Made by a program: the position numbers and the translations under genes. DNA of 64,000 bases. It comes from Hymenopus coronatus (taxonomy: Eukaryota; Arthropoda; Insecta; Mantodea; Hymenopodidae). This document shows positions 1 to 10,994 of the stretch, piece after piece. The notes beneath the pieces were generated by a model. It was not told where the DNA came from. It was given only the letters and a program-made list of their open reading frames with translations, and searched no databases. The stretch spans positions 385,386,132 through 385,450,131 of the forward strand of contig CM060900.1 of NCBI GenBank assembly GCA_030762935.1, written 5' to 3'. Position 1 is the first letter of the stretch. Every line of letters begins with the position of its first letter.

Positions 1-2870
1 GCTTGGTGCACTTCTATGCTGCATAGCTATACCAACCACCGAAAAAATGATTCCGAGACCATTTTCCATCGGTAAAAATAAATAGTAACATTTGTGTTCC
101 AAGTTCATTCCGATTTATTCTCGTAGGTTTCCTCGGTGACTAAGCGAATGATAATTTATTTTAGGTTCCCAAAACATAAACTAGAATTATTGAGTAAGTT
201 GTCAGCTGCTCTGAGACGTAACAAAATTTTGCCATCGAAATATCACGGACTGTACTCAGTGCATTTTGCGGAAAATTGTTTCAATGAGAATAAAGGCAAA
301 ATGATGCTAAACCCTGACGCAGTTCCTTCAGTATTTAGTTTCTCTTCTCATCTGACAAAGATAATGAGAACGCTAATTTCATTCTTATAACTATTTCATA
401 TATGTCTTATTAGCATGAGAAGGCAGTACTAAAATATTAGATTCAATATTATAATTTGTCCTAAATTAAAAGAATTACCCGAAATCTCAATTAAGTTAAT
501 TTTTCAAATGTGTAATTTCAGACTGAAACACTACCCCATTGGGTGCAAAAAGGAATTTTGCAAAAGTGTTAGAACAAAGAATATTAATTAATAATTGATT
601 CTAATTTTAGATTTGTTTGTATATTATTTCAGGAAGCACAGAAAACACTCTTCTGTGATGCACATATTAATATACCTATCTTATCTATCTAACTCAAATA
701 TTCCACAAATGCTCATAGAAAATGTTTACTTAACGTCTTGAATATAGTTTACTGAAGAGGAATACAGGCACCAAATTTCACGCTTATTTTATTTCATACT
801 GTATATACCGTCTCTGAAAATCCAGTATCGCATTTTTTCTGCTAAATCATTTTCTTTATTTGTTTATTTTTATTTATTTACATACCGCCTTAGGTAATAT
901 CGTCGTATTTCCACTTTGACCTTTTATAACGAACGACTGCTTAAATTTTTAAGTGTATATTAAAATGTACTTCTCCATTAACTTAACACACATTCAGTAT
1001 CGCATTCATATTTCCAAGCTCTTGAGGGTGGGGAATCAGAATAGCTTCATCAGCCTAGAATCGAACCCGGCATATTTTTCATTTTTTATTCAGCATTTTG
1101 ACCACTTTACTGCAGACATTCTTAACAAGGCCTCTTTATAATTCTTGTTGACGACTTTGTGCATTAAAGTAAAAAGCAGAAAGTATTTCATCTTCATTTC
1201 ATTTTTAATTTGTCTAAAAGCACTATACAGGTATTGACAACGTCTGTTGAAAGCAGCACAATAGCCTTGTCATAATAAATTACAAAACAATACAGGGAAT
1301 CACAGAGAAGAAATTGCGAAAACGGAATTAAAGCTGAACTATGCCTTCTGTGATGCTTACATCCTGTTTGTAAAACACATTAAATGCAGTTTTGCGATAT
1401 TCAAGTTCAATGATAATATTTACTTCTGTTTTGTTCAGCTGTGGGCTGAAACTCCGTCTAGTTAATGAAGTGATTTTATTCATCTCCCAACGGAACATTG
1501 GAGATCTAATTCCGATGCATAGATGCTGATGATCACAAAGAATGTGTTGTCGCAATTATTTCCTATTCAAGTATCCTTATGACTTAATTATAGCTGTTTT
1601 AAATTTCACTGTTTTGCCATTACAACCAACGTATTGCACGCGACCTTGAGGTCTCTTGCCCTCCAGTCCAGTTCTTTGTTTCACACTTTAACTGGTTTGC
1701 GTAGCTAGGCGTATATGAGCTTGGACTGAATTTGAAACACTCCACAAATTGGCAACAGATTACGCGATAAACTGGGATGCACACTTAGACATGCATCGAA
1801 GCACAAGGAAGCAACTTTGAGCAATTTCTGTAATCTTTAATCTTTTCCTGTAACTTAGCAAAAATCATTTTCGGACACATGTTCATATGAGCGATTTTTT
1901 TACTCTTTTGATATTGAAGGACATCTGGAAAATGTTTGATATCAATAAGGAACTCTGTATGGAAAACAGAGCCAAAGGAAGGGAGCAACAAGCAGAAGGT
2001 AAAAAAGAAGGAGGAAAAGAACAAAGAGGATGATATAAATGCTATATTTGTAGTGAATTTTAGATCAGTTCTATTTAGAAAGCTGAGAAAATAATAGTTT
2101 AACATTATCTAGCACAGTATCACCACTTTATTGTTTTGCAATTTATTTTAAACGCCTCTAATGTGTTTACGACTGATAGCCAATGAATTAACGTTTCATA
2201 TATTCTGTGTTCCCGATGTTGCCACTTAATGAAATTTCACCCAGTTCCAACAAAATGAATTTTTCTTTAATAATATCCATATGTTTATGGGTAATTATAT
2301 TTAATGCACGTTAGACGAAAATACTGATTTATTTCTCTAAATAGTTCATTCACTAAATTAATCAATCGGTTAATTAATCAATTCAAAAGTTTAATGTTAA
2401 ACTTGCTTAAGTTATTAGATATTTAGTGAAAGAAATAAATTTTGGTTAATCAAAACGTAAAAATCGAACCAAAAACAAACGAATACTCGCAGTGATTGTA
2501 TTTTATATAGTCAAGAAAACATTTTAGGCCTCAAGGTCATTTCATACTACTGTTTGTGGTTTTAAAAATTTAATTCTTTTTGTAATTTCCGCATTCCTCC
2601 ATTTATTGTTTGACTGTTAGAAATTATAAAGTTAAAATACGCGAGATATTAATAAAAAAGTTATCAAATGATATAACAAATTCTGTTTGCATACTACATG
2701 GAACTACTGCATCCATTCTTTCACCTTCAGAAAGCGGAAATCACTACTTATGATAATTATTTCTACATGCTACATATTTAACCAATGCCCTTAAGGGGAC
2801 ACCGAAATGATAAAAGTAATTTTATAAAGTAGTAAAGCTAGAAATTTAATTTATTTTACATTTATTACTG
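1..2870. other. AT-rich stretch with no recognised gene
   Basis: I see no coding region, RNA gene or recognisable mobile element here. Short open frames at 136-390 (+), 953-1141 (+), 1328-1555 (-) and 1785-2105 (-) have the low-complexity composition expected of AT-rich DNA and resemble no family I know. It is probably intergenic or intronic. Confidence 0.5.
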
Positions 2871-2879
2871 GCAACAAAA

Positions 2880-3500
2880 TAAGTATGTAACCAGATTTCG
2901 CTCAATAATGTACTTTCATTCTGGGTATATAATTAATTTATTCCATTCAACTAGATAAAACAAAAATCTACCTGATTGCCTCTGTGGTCGAGCGGTCAGC
3001 GAGTTGACTTCTCACCCGAAGGTACCGGGTTCGATTACCGGCTAGAGCGGTGAATTTTTCTTTAGCCAGAACTATTCCCCATCCCCCTGAGTCTGGAAGT
3101 ATATATGTGAGAATGAATGTGTGTGTTCGAGGAAAGTAAAATGATTTCAACCAAATGTAGAGGAACCTAACAACGAGTTGTTTCAGGTGCAAAGCCCCCG
3201 ATATGACCTTAAATGTTAAGGATAATAAAGTAGTAAATGAAACAATAAAAACAAATATATCTTCTCTTACAGATATTGAGCTACATGAAACATTCTCTTA
3301 CAATTACATTCCTTTGTAACTTTGTAACTAAGTTTATGGTTGACATTTTCTAATGATAGTCCTCTTTTAAATTATTTTATATTACAAAATGGAAAGAAAT
3401 TGCAAAAACGGTGTATACTTATATCAATTATTTTTATAAAACAAGCCTATCCTTAAAATCAAAATGTAACCAGAAATTTCATTCCACATATTCTGTAGTC
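2880..3500 (+). repeat. Interspersed repeat N, copy 1 (split by a SINE)
   Basis: The sequence on both sides of SINE K1 matches 15,540-15,860 when the SINE is skipped. Shared landmarks in order are TTCATTCwGG, the block ACAGATATTGAGCTAC, and a block near AACCAGA..TTT..CACATATTCTG. No coding capacity is visible and the termini were not found. The SINE lies just before the ACAGATATTGAGCTAC block, so N is older than K1. Confidence 0.4.
2975..3235 (+). repeat. tRNA-derived SINE, family K copy 1
   Basis: The head has polymerase III promoter-like boxes: an A box in TGGTCGAGCGGTC and a B box in GGGTTCGATTACC, spaced as in a tRNA. It is followed by a body with TTTTTCTTTAGCCAGAAC and CCCCTGAGTCTGGAAGT. 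The same body is found inverted at 36,085-36,255, which makes this a dispersed family rather than a working tRNA gene. It lies inside repeat N. Confidence 0.7.
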
Positions 3501-5380
3501 TTTTTGTAAAAGGTTGCAGACTTCTAGTTGCAATTTTGTGACATAAATACATTTTAAATATGGTGCAATAATAAAAAAAATTTAACCTCGCATAAATGGC
3601 TTTTAAGTTTGACAGAGAATCATTTAGCCGGTAAAAGGCTTTGAAAATGGCAACAAAAGCATGTGTTACAACCATCCTCGGAGGATCAGACGTTGCAAAT
3701 GTGTGGTTTAAAGTATCGTGCATTTTTGGCACTAAAATCCAAAAATTGGCATTTTTGAAAGCGTTTCTGTGTTCCCTTAAATAAAGTAAAACCATATTTG
3801 AGGTTACTAATCGGATACGATGCTTACGCGGTCATGTGGTCTCAAATTTTAAGAAAGAAAGAAAAAAAGTAAATTGGTTACGTCACTGAGTACGGGCAAA
3901 ACGTAAGCAATGTTGTGTAGTCAGGATAGTTGAGTGCCTCTTTAGTTCTGTTTTCCATAAGCAAGAGCCTTATACTACATGAAAACAATAACTTAAATGA
4001 ACAAGAATCAACGTTTTTAATTCCACTTAAAATATTTATGATTACGTTTCACACCTTTTTCATTATTCAGTCGAGTGCACAGTATCATACCGATACTTTT
4101 GCTACCCGATTGTGTTTTTCCTTATTTAATGTTGAAAACACCTGCTATATCCCTATTGTATACCAGCGGTAGATGAATTAAAATCTTGCATTTCTTTGAT
4201 TTCAAATCTAAACCAACCGCATTAACCTACGAACAAAGCTTAGGCATTGGTGAGCGGCGAAAGGGGATGAGTCCGGACAGAAACATCTCGAGTGTCTGGA
4301 AGGTAAGATTATAATGCTAGTCCACACGAAGTTCTAGATGACTCTGCGTCGTTTAGATCCGATTTTTAAAGTCTGGCACTCAAATATTACTTTACGAACA
4401 TAGGTCAGTTTTGGTTTCAAGCGATAAAGAAAACGAGTAGGGGAGTAAGACAAGAATTAATTAGAAGACTAGAAATCAGAAAGAGGTATCCTTAGCAAGC
4501 GAATTTATATTTCTTAATCAGCATAGACTACTATAAATTGTATCGGCACTGTTCATGTACTCAGATGAACACATAGTTTGAATCTGGTCTTTGAACCCTT
4601 GCTCCGCAAATTACTCATTAGTGCACACTTTTTAAACAATCCATAAAATTACTACAGAAAGTTCTAATTATAAATGAGGCTGGTTTTCCTGGCTATATTA
4701 ATAATTTTATTTCATTTCAACTAAAGTCTTTGATAATGGGTAGAATCAATTTGGAACCAAACAATCGTTTTCCAAACTAAAAACAGAACTAGTGATTTTT
4801 TTATTCTTTTGTTTTACCAGAGGAATGCTGTTAAATGTTTTCCTTTTGAGAACACACAGTTTCGAAATCCACGCCGTATCTTGCGTATGTGTTTGCCTAA
4901 ACGTTTTTCTGTAAGAATTAAAATAAACGCTAGCAATTATGTGGCTTAGCAGCGTTTCAGAATACGCCAGAAAGTAATTTGAGGCTACGGTGTAGCCGTG
5001 AGTGGAAAATGAGCATTAAAATTGTACGGTTAATATGCATTCGGTCGTTATGTTTGGATGCCGGGCATAGTTCGGTTTTACCGTGGGAAACAAACAGGGA
5101 TTAAGAATCGCCGGAGAGAGGCTTAACTACTTCACCGAGATTACTGTTATAAGAGCCATAAAACGAGCTTACGTTAGCCAGACATTAGTGTTATGGGTGC
5201 AATATATTAATACTTACTAATAGCTAACTAGGTTTCCAAACTCGTACTTTCTCGTGTGTTCGTAAACTCATTTTGATGCTTTAAATGTTGTAGCCTTTAA
5301 TACCAAATGTAGTTCTTGAATGGTAAGTTTATATCAGTAGAATGCACAGCGAACCAGAAGACAATCAAAATGGGATAAAA
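3500..5380. other. AT-rich stretch with no recognised gene
   Basis: I see only short, compositionally unremarkable open frames (for example 3424-3795 on the minus strand and 3930-4172 on the plus strand). None carries a family signature that I recognise. Confidence 0.45.
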
Positions 5381-5384
5381 GTAT

Positions 5385-5545
5385 TTTATGGAAGGTTTGT
5401 TATAAATAATACATACAAATAAAGCTAACAGCTATGGAACAGATTATATCAATATTGTATGCTATGCGGACGATGTGGTCTTGGTGGTGAATACTGAAGA
5501 TTATTTACAAAGTTTAAATAAATGATCAAAATATTCCTTAAGGTT
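5385..5545 (+). pseudogene. LINE reverse transcriptase fragment with YADD motif
   Basis: The frame around 5,460 reads through the catalytic reverse-transcriptase box: tyrosine-alanine-aspartate-aspartate is encoded at 5463-5474, preceded by cysteine and followed by VVLVVNTEDYLQSL. This pattern, an ADD box followed by hydrophobic residues and a run like NEDDLQ, is typical of arthropod non-LTR retrotransposons. The frame stops at 5523-5525. Upstream similarity fades within about 70 bases and the rest of the polymerase is missing, so it is a dead fragment. The same or a related LINE continues at 6,120-6,251 and 7,588-7,692. Confidence 0.7.
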
Positions 5546-5764
5546 AAAGGCTTCCTGCTGTGAGGTAGCAAATTCTATGAGCTTTGATTAACTGATTAGA
5601 CTTACGGGCTTAACCACTAGTTTGGACCTTAAGCTACAGTTTACTATATATTCTAAATTCACCTACTCAGAAATTGGTGGTTGCAGATTGGATTGACACT
5701 ACTTCCTTTGTTATAGTTTAACACGTGTCATTTAGCTCTATCGCTTAAGCTGCAGACAAGGAAG

Positions 5765-6085
5765 TTGGGTAGCTATTCTTTCCATTGTTTTCCACCTGAG
5801 TCAGGTTCCTGCTGCCTGATTGAAGTCATCTACTCATCGTGCCTTCGGGTTCCCTGTAGTTCTCAGTCCTATTCTTGGGTCCCACAATATAGCTCGCTGG
5901 TTTCATCGCCAATGGTGCATTGTGACGATGTTTCCTCCCCATCTCCGTTTCAGCTGCTCCGCCCATGCAGTAACGTCAGTCATCCCTGTCTTATTTCTTA
6001 TTGTCTCGTTTGTCATCTTGTTCCGTGTTGTTGCCTGCAGTATTTTCTCATTATCCTGCACTGACAAATTTGGAGCATGGTCTTT
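5765..6085 (-). pseudogene. Inverted LINE C-terminal fragment
   Basis: Read on the minus strand, this segment gives RNKTGMTDVTAW, then LKRRWGG.I, then WDPRIGLRTTGNPKAR and VDDFNQAAGT. That series follows the common C-terminal end of arthropod LINE polyproteins (TGVTDV..LKWRWAGH..W.PR.GRRS.GRP..RW.DDI...AG). Two tryptophan positions of the family are stop codons or are lost here, so it is non-functional. It is oriented opposite to the LINE pieces on both sides. It may be an internal inversion of one LINE or an insertion of a second LINE end. Confidence 0.65.
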
Positions 6086-6119
6086 CGTACAAGTATTATT
6101 AATTGGAGATTACTGTGTG

Positions 6120-6251
6120 GATTTTATCTTAGCTGCCGAAAGTTGAAAATGATATTAACAAAAGCTATAGCTATGACACTACATAAATCTGCTTTAAGTT
6201 GCAAATTAGAAATAGAAAAAAAAATGATAAGGCAGGCCATGTTAACAAATA
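6120..6251 (+). pseudogene. LINE fragment upstream of the mariner insertion
   Basis: The plus frame gives TKAIAMTLHKSALSCKLEIE followed by KKMIRQAMLTNK. This matches the LINE segment that follows the palm domain (TK.MT.SK.PL.CKLE.....I.Q.M.F.YLG). The reading frame runs into the TA at 6250-6251, where the mariner element starts, and resumes in register after it with YLGVKIT. The piece is part of the same old LINE as the fragment at 7,588-7,692. Confidence 0.7.
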
Positions 6252-7587
6252 CAGGGTGTATATAAATGAATATCGGGGTTTTAACTCTTTATAATATTTA
6301 TTACATTCATCTTAGAGTTATGGATGATATGTCAAATGAAAAAGCAACTCAAACAGTTTTACCAAGAAGCTTATAAATGTTCAATGTGACTACCCTTTGC
6401 CACACGACACACATCAAGTCTATAGGCGAGTTCTTCCCAAACGTTGATAAATGTGTATTCAGTAATTGTAGCAACAGCTGCTTCAATCCGGTTTCTTAAT
6501 TCAAGGAGGTCAGCTGGTAGCGGAGGCACGTACACACGATCCTTGATGAAGTCCCAAAGGTAAAAATCGCATGGCGTTAGGTCAGGAGAACGTGGAGGCT
6601 ATGTATAGCAAGCCCTGTCATTGGGGCCCTTGCGGCCTATCCAGCGCTCGGGTACAGCGACGTTCAACCAATCGCGCCTTTCGTTATGCCAGTGAGGTAG
6701 CGCACCATCCTGCAGGAAAATGAAGTTCTCTGGCTCATTTTCTTCCAACTGAGGGAAGAGCCATTGCTCCAGTGTATCAAGGTAAGAAGTGCCAGTTACA
6801 ATAGGTTCACCAAAAACGAAAGGCCCATACACTTTTCGCCGGGATACGGCACAAAAAACATTCGCTTTAGGGGAATCTTGTTGCATTTGTACCATCTCGT
6901 GAGGATTTTCTGAGCCCCAGATGCGCACATTATGAGTGTTAACATGTCCACTAAGGTGAAAGGTCGATTCATCACTGAAGACAACACGATCCACAAAATT
7001 GTCATGAAACAACATGACGTTTGCGAATTTGGCACGTAATCCGTGGTCTGTCGGCTTTAGAGCCTGTAATAACCGTAAACGGTAAGGACGTAGCTGTAAA
7101 GGTTTTCTTACTACTTTCCAAACAGCCGACACAGGAACTTGTAATTCACGACTAGCCTTCCGGACTTCTTTGGGCTACGAGTGAACGACTCTCTCATTCG
7201 TTCAACAGTCTCTTCACTTACTCCTTCACTTACTGTTCCCTTTACAAAGGCAGTCGGTATCTTCAAACTGATTATACCGTCTACGAATGTTTTTATCACT
7301 AGGAGGACCACAACCGAACTTACTACGGAACGCACGTTGCACAGTAACTACAGATTCGGTCTTTGAAAACTGCAAAAGACAAAAGGCTTTCTGTTTACTA
7401 GTCGCCATCTTTGCTACTACCGCTATCTAGCGGATTGCAGCAGAAACATTGCACGCACATGCACACTTGTGCCAACAAGAAAAGCTGTGAGTTGTTTTTT
7501 CATTTGACATATCATTTATAACTGTAAGTTGAATGTAATAAATATTATAGAGAGTTAAAACCCCGATATTCATTTACGTACACCCTG
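6252..7587. mobile_element. Tc1/mariner-superfamily DNA transposon, nearly complete
   Basis: The element is 1336 bp. It begins CAGGGTGTAT, ends ATACACCCTG-like (ACGTACACCCTG) and is flanked by TA at 6250-6251 and 7588-7589. The terminal inverted repeats are long, roughly 90 bases: the first 60 bases match the complement of the last 60 with few differences, and similarity resumes around GTTGCTTTTTCATTTGACATAT. It carries one transposase gene on the minus strand (6371-7408) broken by two frameshifts and a stop. The limited decay of the ends suggests a fairly recent insertion compared with the host LINE. TA duplication and protein motifs assign it to Tc1/mariner. Confidence 0.92.
6371..7408 (-). 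pseudogene. Tc1/mariner transposase (DUF4817 N-terminus), broken
   Basis: The protein would cut and join the ends of its own transposon. The start at 7408 (MATSKQKAFCLLQFSKTESV) matches the helix-turn-helix DUF4817 N-terminus common in insects. A second piece carries VSEETVERMRESF. The main piece (7132-6599) holds a first catalytic aspartate in VVFSDEST and a second in FIFLQDGALPH. The third lies in PPRSPDLTP, just past an in-frame TAG at 6599-6601 that replaces an expected tryptophan. By my count 41 residues separate aspartates two and three, which fits a DD41D-type spacing. Frame changes occur near 7,225-7,240 and 7,160-7,175. After the stop the frame continues with CDFYLWDFIKDRVYVPP to a natural TAA at 6371-6373. 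It is inactive as it stands. Confidence 0.88.
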
Positions 7588-7692
7588 TACTTAGGTGTGA
7601 AAATAACCAAATGTGAATCCCTGGCGAATGAAGATGCACATCAGGCTAATAAAGCTGCAAGAGTGACTGGATATATGAATGAGATTATATAG
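7588..7692 (+). pseudogene. LINE fragment downstream of the mariner insertion
   Basis: Skipping the mariner element and one TA, the codons join as AAC AAA TAC TTA GGT GTG AAA ATA ACC, giving the canonical LINE motif YLGVKIT. The frame continues with NEDAHQANKAARVTGYMNEI, matching the family pattern (EV..Q.NKAARI.GCLND.IW.N). It ends in a stop where tryptophan is expected. The next sequence is repeat L. Confidence 0.72.
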
Positions 7693-7696
7693 AAAA

Positions 7697-7990
7697 ATAC
7701 GGATGTGTTCCATTTCCATTAACTTCTCTACCTATTCTGTAACACACTATTCTTACAAACGTTTATTTTTCTATCTAATTCACATCACTTGAGACAAACA
7801 TTAGTAGAACCGGTGTTCTTACTTATTTCTTATGGAGAAGTGCAATACGGGAATGCGCTAGTCTAAAACAACAGTCATATGTTTTAAAGGTCTGTCGCTG
7901 TGTGAAATATTTGAAATGCAGTTCTCTTTGAATAGGCAGGAATAAAACAAAAGATATATAAAACGAAAAACGTCATCCCATTTGAGAAGT
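7697..7990 (+). repeat. Interspersed repeat L, copy a (5' part only)
   Basis: It starts with GATGTGTTCCATT and keeps the L landmarks in order: CTTACAAACG, AGACAAACATTAG, TGCAATACGGGAATGCGCTAG, then CATATGTTTTAAA. It ends at CCCATTTGAGAA, which other copies contain near 37,220 and 42,860. From that point the sequence turns into the triplet array, so the array grew in, or was inserted into, this L copy. Confidence 0.6.
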
Positions 7991-8351
7991 AGTTGTAGTG
8001 GTAGTGGTGATGGTGGTGGTAGTGGTGATGGTGGTGGTAGTGATAGTGGTAGTGGTGGTGATAGTAGTACTAGTAGTAGTGATAGTGGTAAAGTGATGGT
8101 GATGATAGTGGTAGGGGTGGTAGTAGTGGTAGGGTGGTGGTAGTAGTAGTAGTGGTAGTAGTAGTAGCAGCAGTAGTAGTAGTGGTGGTAGTAGTAGCAG
8201 TAGTAGTAGTAATAGCAGCAGTAGCAGTAGTAATAGCAGCAGTAGTAGTAGTGGTGGTAGTAGTAGCAGTAGTAATAGTAATAGCAGCAGTAGTAGTAGT
8301 AGTAGTAGTAGCACCAGCAGCAGTAGTAGTAGTGGTGGTAGTAGTATTAGC

Positions 8352-8383
<32 letters not shown>

Positions 8384-10915
8384 CAGTAGCAGTAGTAGTA
8401 GTAGCAATAGCAGTAGTAGTAGTGGTGGTAGTAGAATTAGCAGGAGTAGTAGTAGTAGCAGCAGTAGCAGTAGTAGTAGTAGCAATAGCAGTAGTAGTAG
8501 TAGTAGCAGTAGTAGTAAGAGCAGTTGTAGTGGTGGTGGTAGTAGTCGTGGTGGTAGTCGTGGTGGTAGTATTAGCAGCAGTAGTAGTAGTAGTACTAGT
8601 AGTTGTAGTGGTGGTAGTAGTGGTGGTGGTAGTAATAGTGGTAGTAGTCCTAGTGGTAGTAGTAGTAGCAGTAGTAGTAGTAGTAGTTGTAGTGGTGTTG
8701 GTAGTAGTAGCAGTAGTAGTAGTAGTTATTGTAGTGGTGTTGGTAGTAGTAGTAGTGGTAGTAGTCCTAGTGGTAGTAGTAGCAGTAGTAGTAGAAGTTA
8801 TTGTAGTGGTGTTGGTAGTAGTAGTGGTAGTAGTCCTAGTGGTAGTAGTAGCAGTAGTAGTAGTTATTGTAGTGGTGTTGGTAGTAGTAGTGGTAGTAGT
8901 CCTAGTGGTAGTAGTAGCAGTAGTAGTAGTTATTGTAGTGGTGTTGGTAGTAGTGGTGGTGGTTGTAGTAGTGTTAGTAGTCCTAGTGGTAGTAGTAGTG
9001 GTAGTAGTCCTAGTGGTAGTAGTAGTAGTAGTAGTTATTGTAGTGTTGTTGGTTGTAGTGGTGGTGGTAGTAGTAGTAGTGGTAGTAGTAGTTATTGTAG
9101 TGGTGTTGGTAGTAGTGGTGGTGGTAGTAGTAATGGTAGTAGTCCTAGTGGTAGTAGTAGCAGTAGTAGTAGCTATTGTAGTGGTGTTGGTAGTAGTGGT
9201 GGTGGTAGTAGTAGCCCTAGTGGTAGTAGTGGCTTTGGTAGTAGTGGTGGTGGTAGCAGTAGTCCTAGTGGTAGTAGTAGTGGTGTTGGTAGTAGTGGTG
9301 GTGGTGGTGGTAGTAGTAGTCCTAGTGGTAGTAGTGGTGGTGGTAGTAGTGGTGGTGGTGGTGGTAGTAGTAGTCCTAGTGGTAGTAGTGGTGGTGGTAG
9401 TAGTGGTGGAAGTAGTAGTGGTGGTGGTAGTAGTAGTCCTAGTGGTAGTATTGGTGGTGGTAGTAGTGGTGGTAGTAGTAGTGGTGTTGGTAGTAGTAGT
9501 CCTAGTGGTAGTAGTGGTGGTGGTAGTAGTGGTGGTGGTAGTAGTCCTATTGGTAGTAGTGGTGTTGGTAGTAGTGGTGGTAGTAGTAGTCCTAGTGGTA
9601 GTAGTGGTGTTGGTAGTAGTGGTGGTAGTAGTAGTCCTAGTGGTAGTAGTGGTGGTGATAGTGGTGGTGGTAGTAGTGGTGGTATTAGTGGTAGTGGTGG
9701 TGGTAGTAGTGGTGGTAGTAGTAGTGTTGGTGGTAGTGGTGGTAGTAATGGTAGTAGTAGTGTTGGTAGTAGTGGTGGTGGTAGTAGTGGTGGTAGTAAT
9801 AGTGTTGGTAGTAGTAGTCCTAGTGGTAGTAGTGGTGATGGTAGTAGTGGTGATGGTAGTAGTGGTGGTAGTAGTCCTAGTGGTAGTAGTGGGGTTGGTA
9901 GTCCTAGTGGTAGTAGTGGTGGTGGTAGTCCTAGTGGTAGTAGTGGTGTTGGTAGTGGTGGTGGTGGTAGTCCTAGTGGTAGTAGTGGTGGTGGTAGTAG
10001 TGCTGGTGGTAGTCCTAGTGGTAGTAGTGGTGATGGTAGTCCTAGTGGTAGTAGTGGTGTTGGTAGTAGTGGTGGTGGTAGTCCTAGTGGTAGTAGTGGT
10101 GGTGGTAGTCCTAGTGGTAGTAGTGGTGTTGGTAGTAGTGGTGGTGGTAGTCCTAGTGGTAGTGGTGGTGGTGGTAGTCCTAGTGGTAGTAGTGGTGCTA
10201 GTAGTCCTAGTGGTAGTAGTGGTGGTGGTAGTCCTAGTGGTAGTAGTGGTGGTGGTAGTCCTAGTGGTAGTAGTGGTGTTGGTAATAGTGGTGGTGGTAG
10301 TCCTAGTGGTAGTAGTGGTGGTGGTGGTAGTAGTGGTGGTGGTAGTCCTAGTGGTAGTAGTGGTGTTGATAGTAGTGGTGGTGGTAGTCCTAGTGGTAGT
10401 AGTGGTGGTGGTAGTCCTAGTGGTAGTAGTGGTGTTGGTAGTAGTGGTGGTGGTAATCCTAGTGGTAGTAGTGGTGGTGGTAGTCCTAGTGGTAGTAGTG
10501 GTGGTAGTAGTCCTAGTGGTAGTAGTGGTGGTGGTAGTCCTAGTGGTAGTAGTGGTGGTAGTAGTCCTAGTGGTAGTAGTGGTGTTGGTAGTCCTAGTGG
10601 TAGTAGTGGTGGTAATAGTCCTAGTGGTAGTAGTGGTGGTAGTAGTCCTAGTGGTAGTAGTGGTGGTAGTAGTCCTAGTGGTAGTAGTGGTGGTGGTAGT
10701 CCTAGTGGTAGTAGTGGTGGTAGTAGTCCTAGCGGTAGTAGTGGTGGTGGTAGTCCTAGTGGTAGTGGTGGTGGTAGTAGTCCTAGTGGTAGTAGTGGTG
10801 TTGGTAGTCCTAGTGGTAGTAGTGGTGGTGGTAGTCCTAGTGGTAGTAGTCCTAGTGGTAGTAGTGGTGGTAGTAGTCCTATTGGTAGTAGTAGTGGTCT
10901 TGTGGTAGTCTTGAT
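7988..10915. repeat. Giant GTA/GTG triplet array with higher-order units
   Basis: About 2.9 kb is made almost only of AGT and GGT triplets, with AGC, AAT, GTT and CCT variants. The first third is simple AGT-rich sequence. From about 9,180 onward a longer unit dominates: GGTAGTCCTAGTGGTAGTAG followed by one or more TGG/TGT triplets, giving units of roughly 24 to 36 bases. Phase is kept at exact multiples of three from 8,131 to the end, while two phase slips occur between 7,988 and 8,131. Triplet slippage explains this without selection. Long open frames on both strands are by-products: poly-Val on plus, Leu/Pro on minus, Ser/Gly/Pro on plus. Confidence 0.95.
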
Positions 10916-10994
10916 ATCAGACGAGGAGGAGAATGAAACTTGTAGCAATGCAGATGAACAAGACCAAATTTTCATTTGTGGTTTTCGTGCCTAA
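8133..10994 (+). other. Open Ser/Gly/Pro frame through the triplet array
   Basis: The frame in which AGT is serine, GGT is glycine and CCT is proline is open from just after a TAG at 8130-8132 to TAA at 10992-10994, 953 codons. I checked the only codons that could create stops and found none. After the repeat it continues for about 30 codons into unique sequence, ending SDEEENETCSNADEQ then DQIFICGFRA. There is no ATG near its 5' end, and the frame is broken by two slips upstream. AATAAA occurs about 110 bases downstream. It could be the last exon of a Ser/Gly-rich protein, but a chance frame through a microsatellite is more likely. Confidence 0.15.

Noticed and set aside
2975..3050. Possible functional tRNA gene
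   Set aside because: The acceptor stem does not pair properly by eye and the sequence continues into the family K body found also at 36.1 kb.
5765..6146. Plus-strand Ser/Cys-rich frames as a secreted cysteine-rich peptide
   Set aside because: The minus strand of the same segment encodes a recognisable LINE C-terminus, which explains the sequence.
8134..10908. 924-codon open frame made of valine, on the plus strand
   Set aside because: It is the GTA/GTG frame of the triplet array. A protein of nearly pure valine is not credible, and the frame ends as soon as the array ends.
9173..10975. 600-codon Leu/Pro-rich frame on the minus strand
   Set aside because: It is the complement of the higher-order triplet unit (CTACTACC-type codons). 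The short unique start does not resemble a signal peptide or a known protein.
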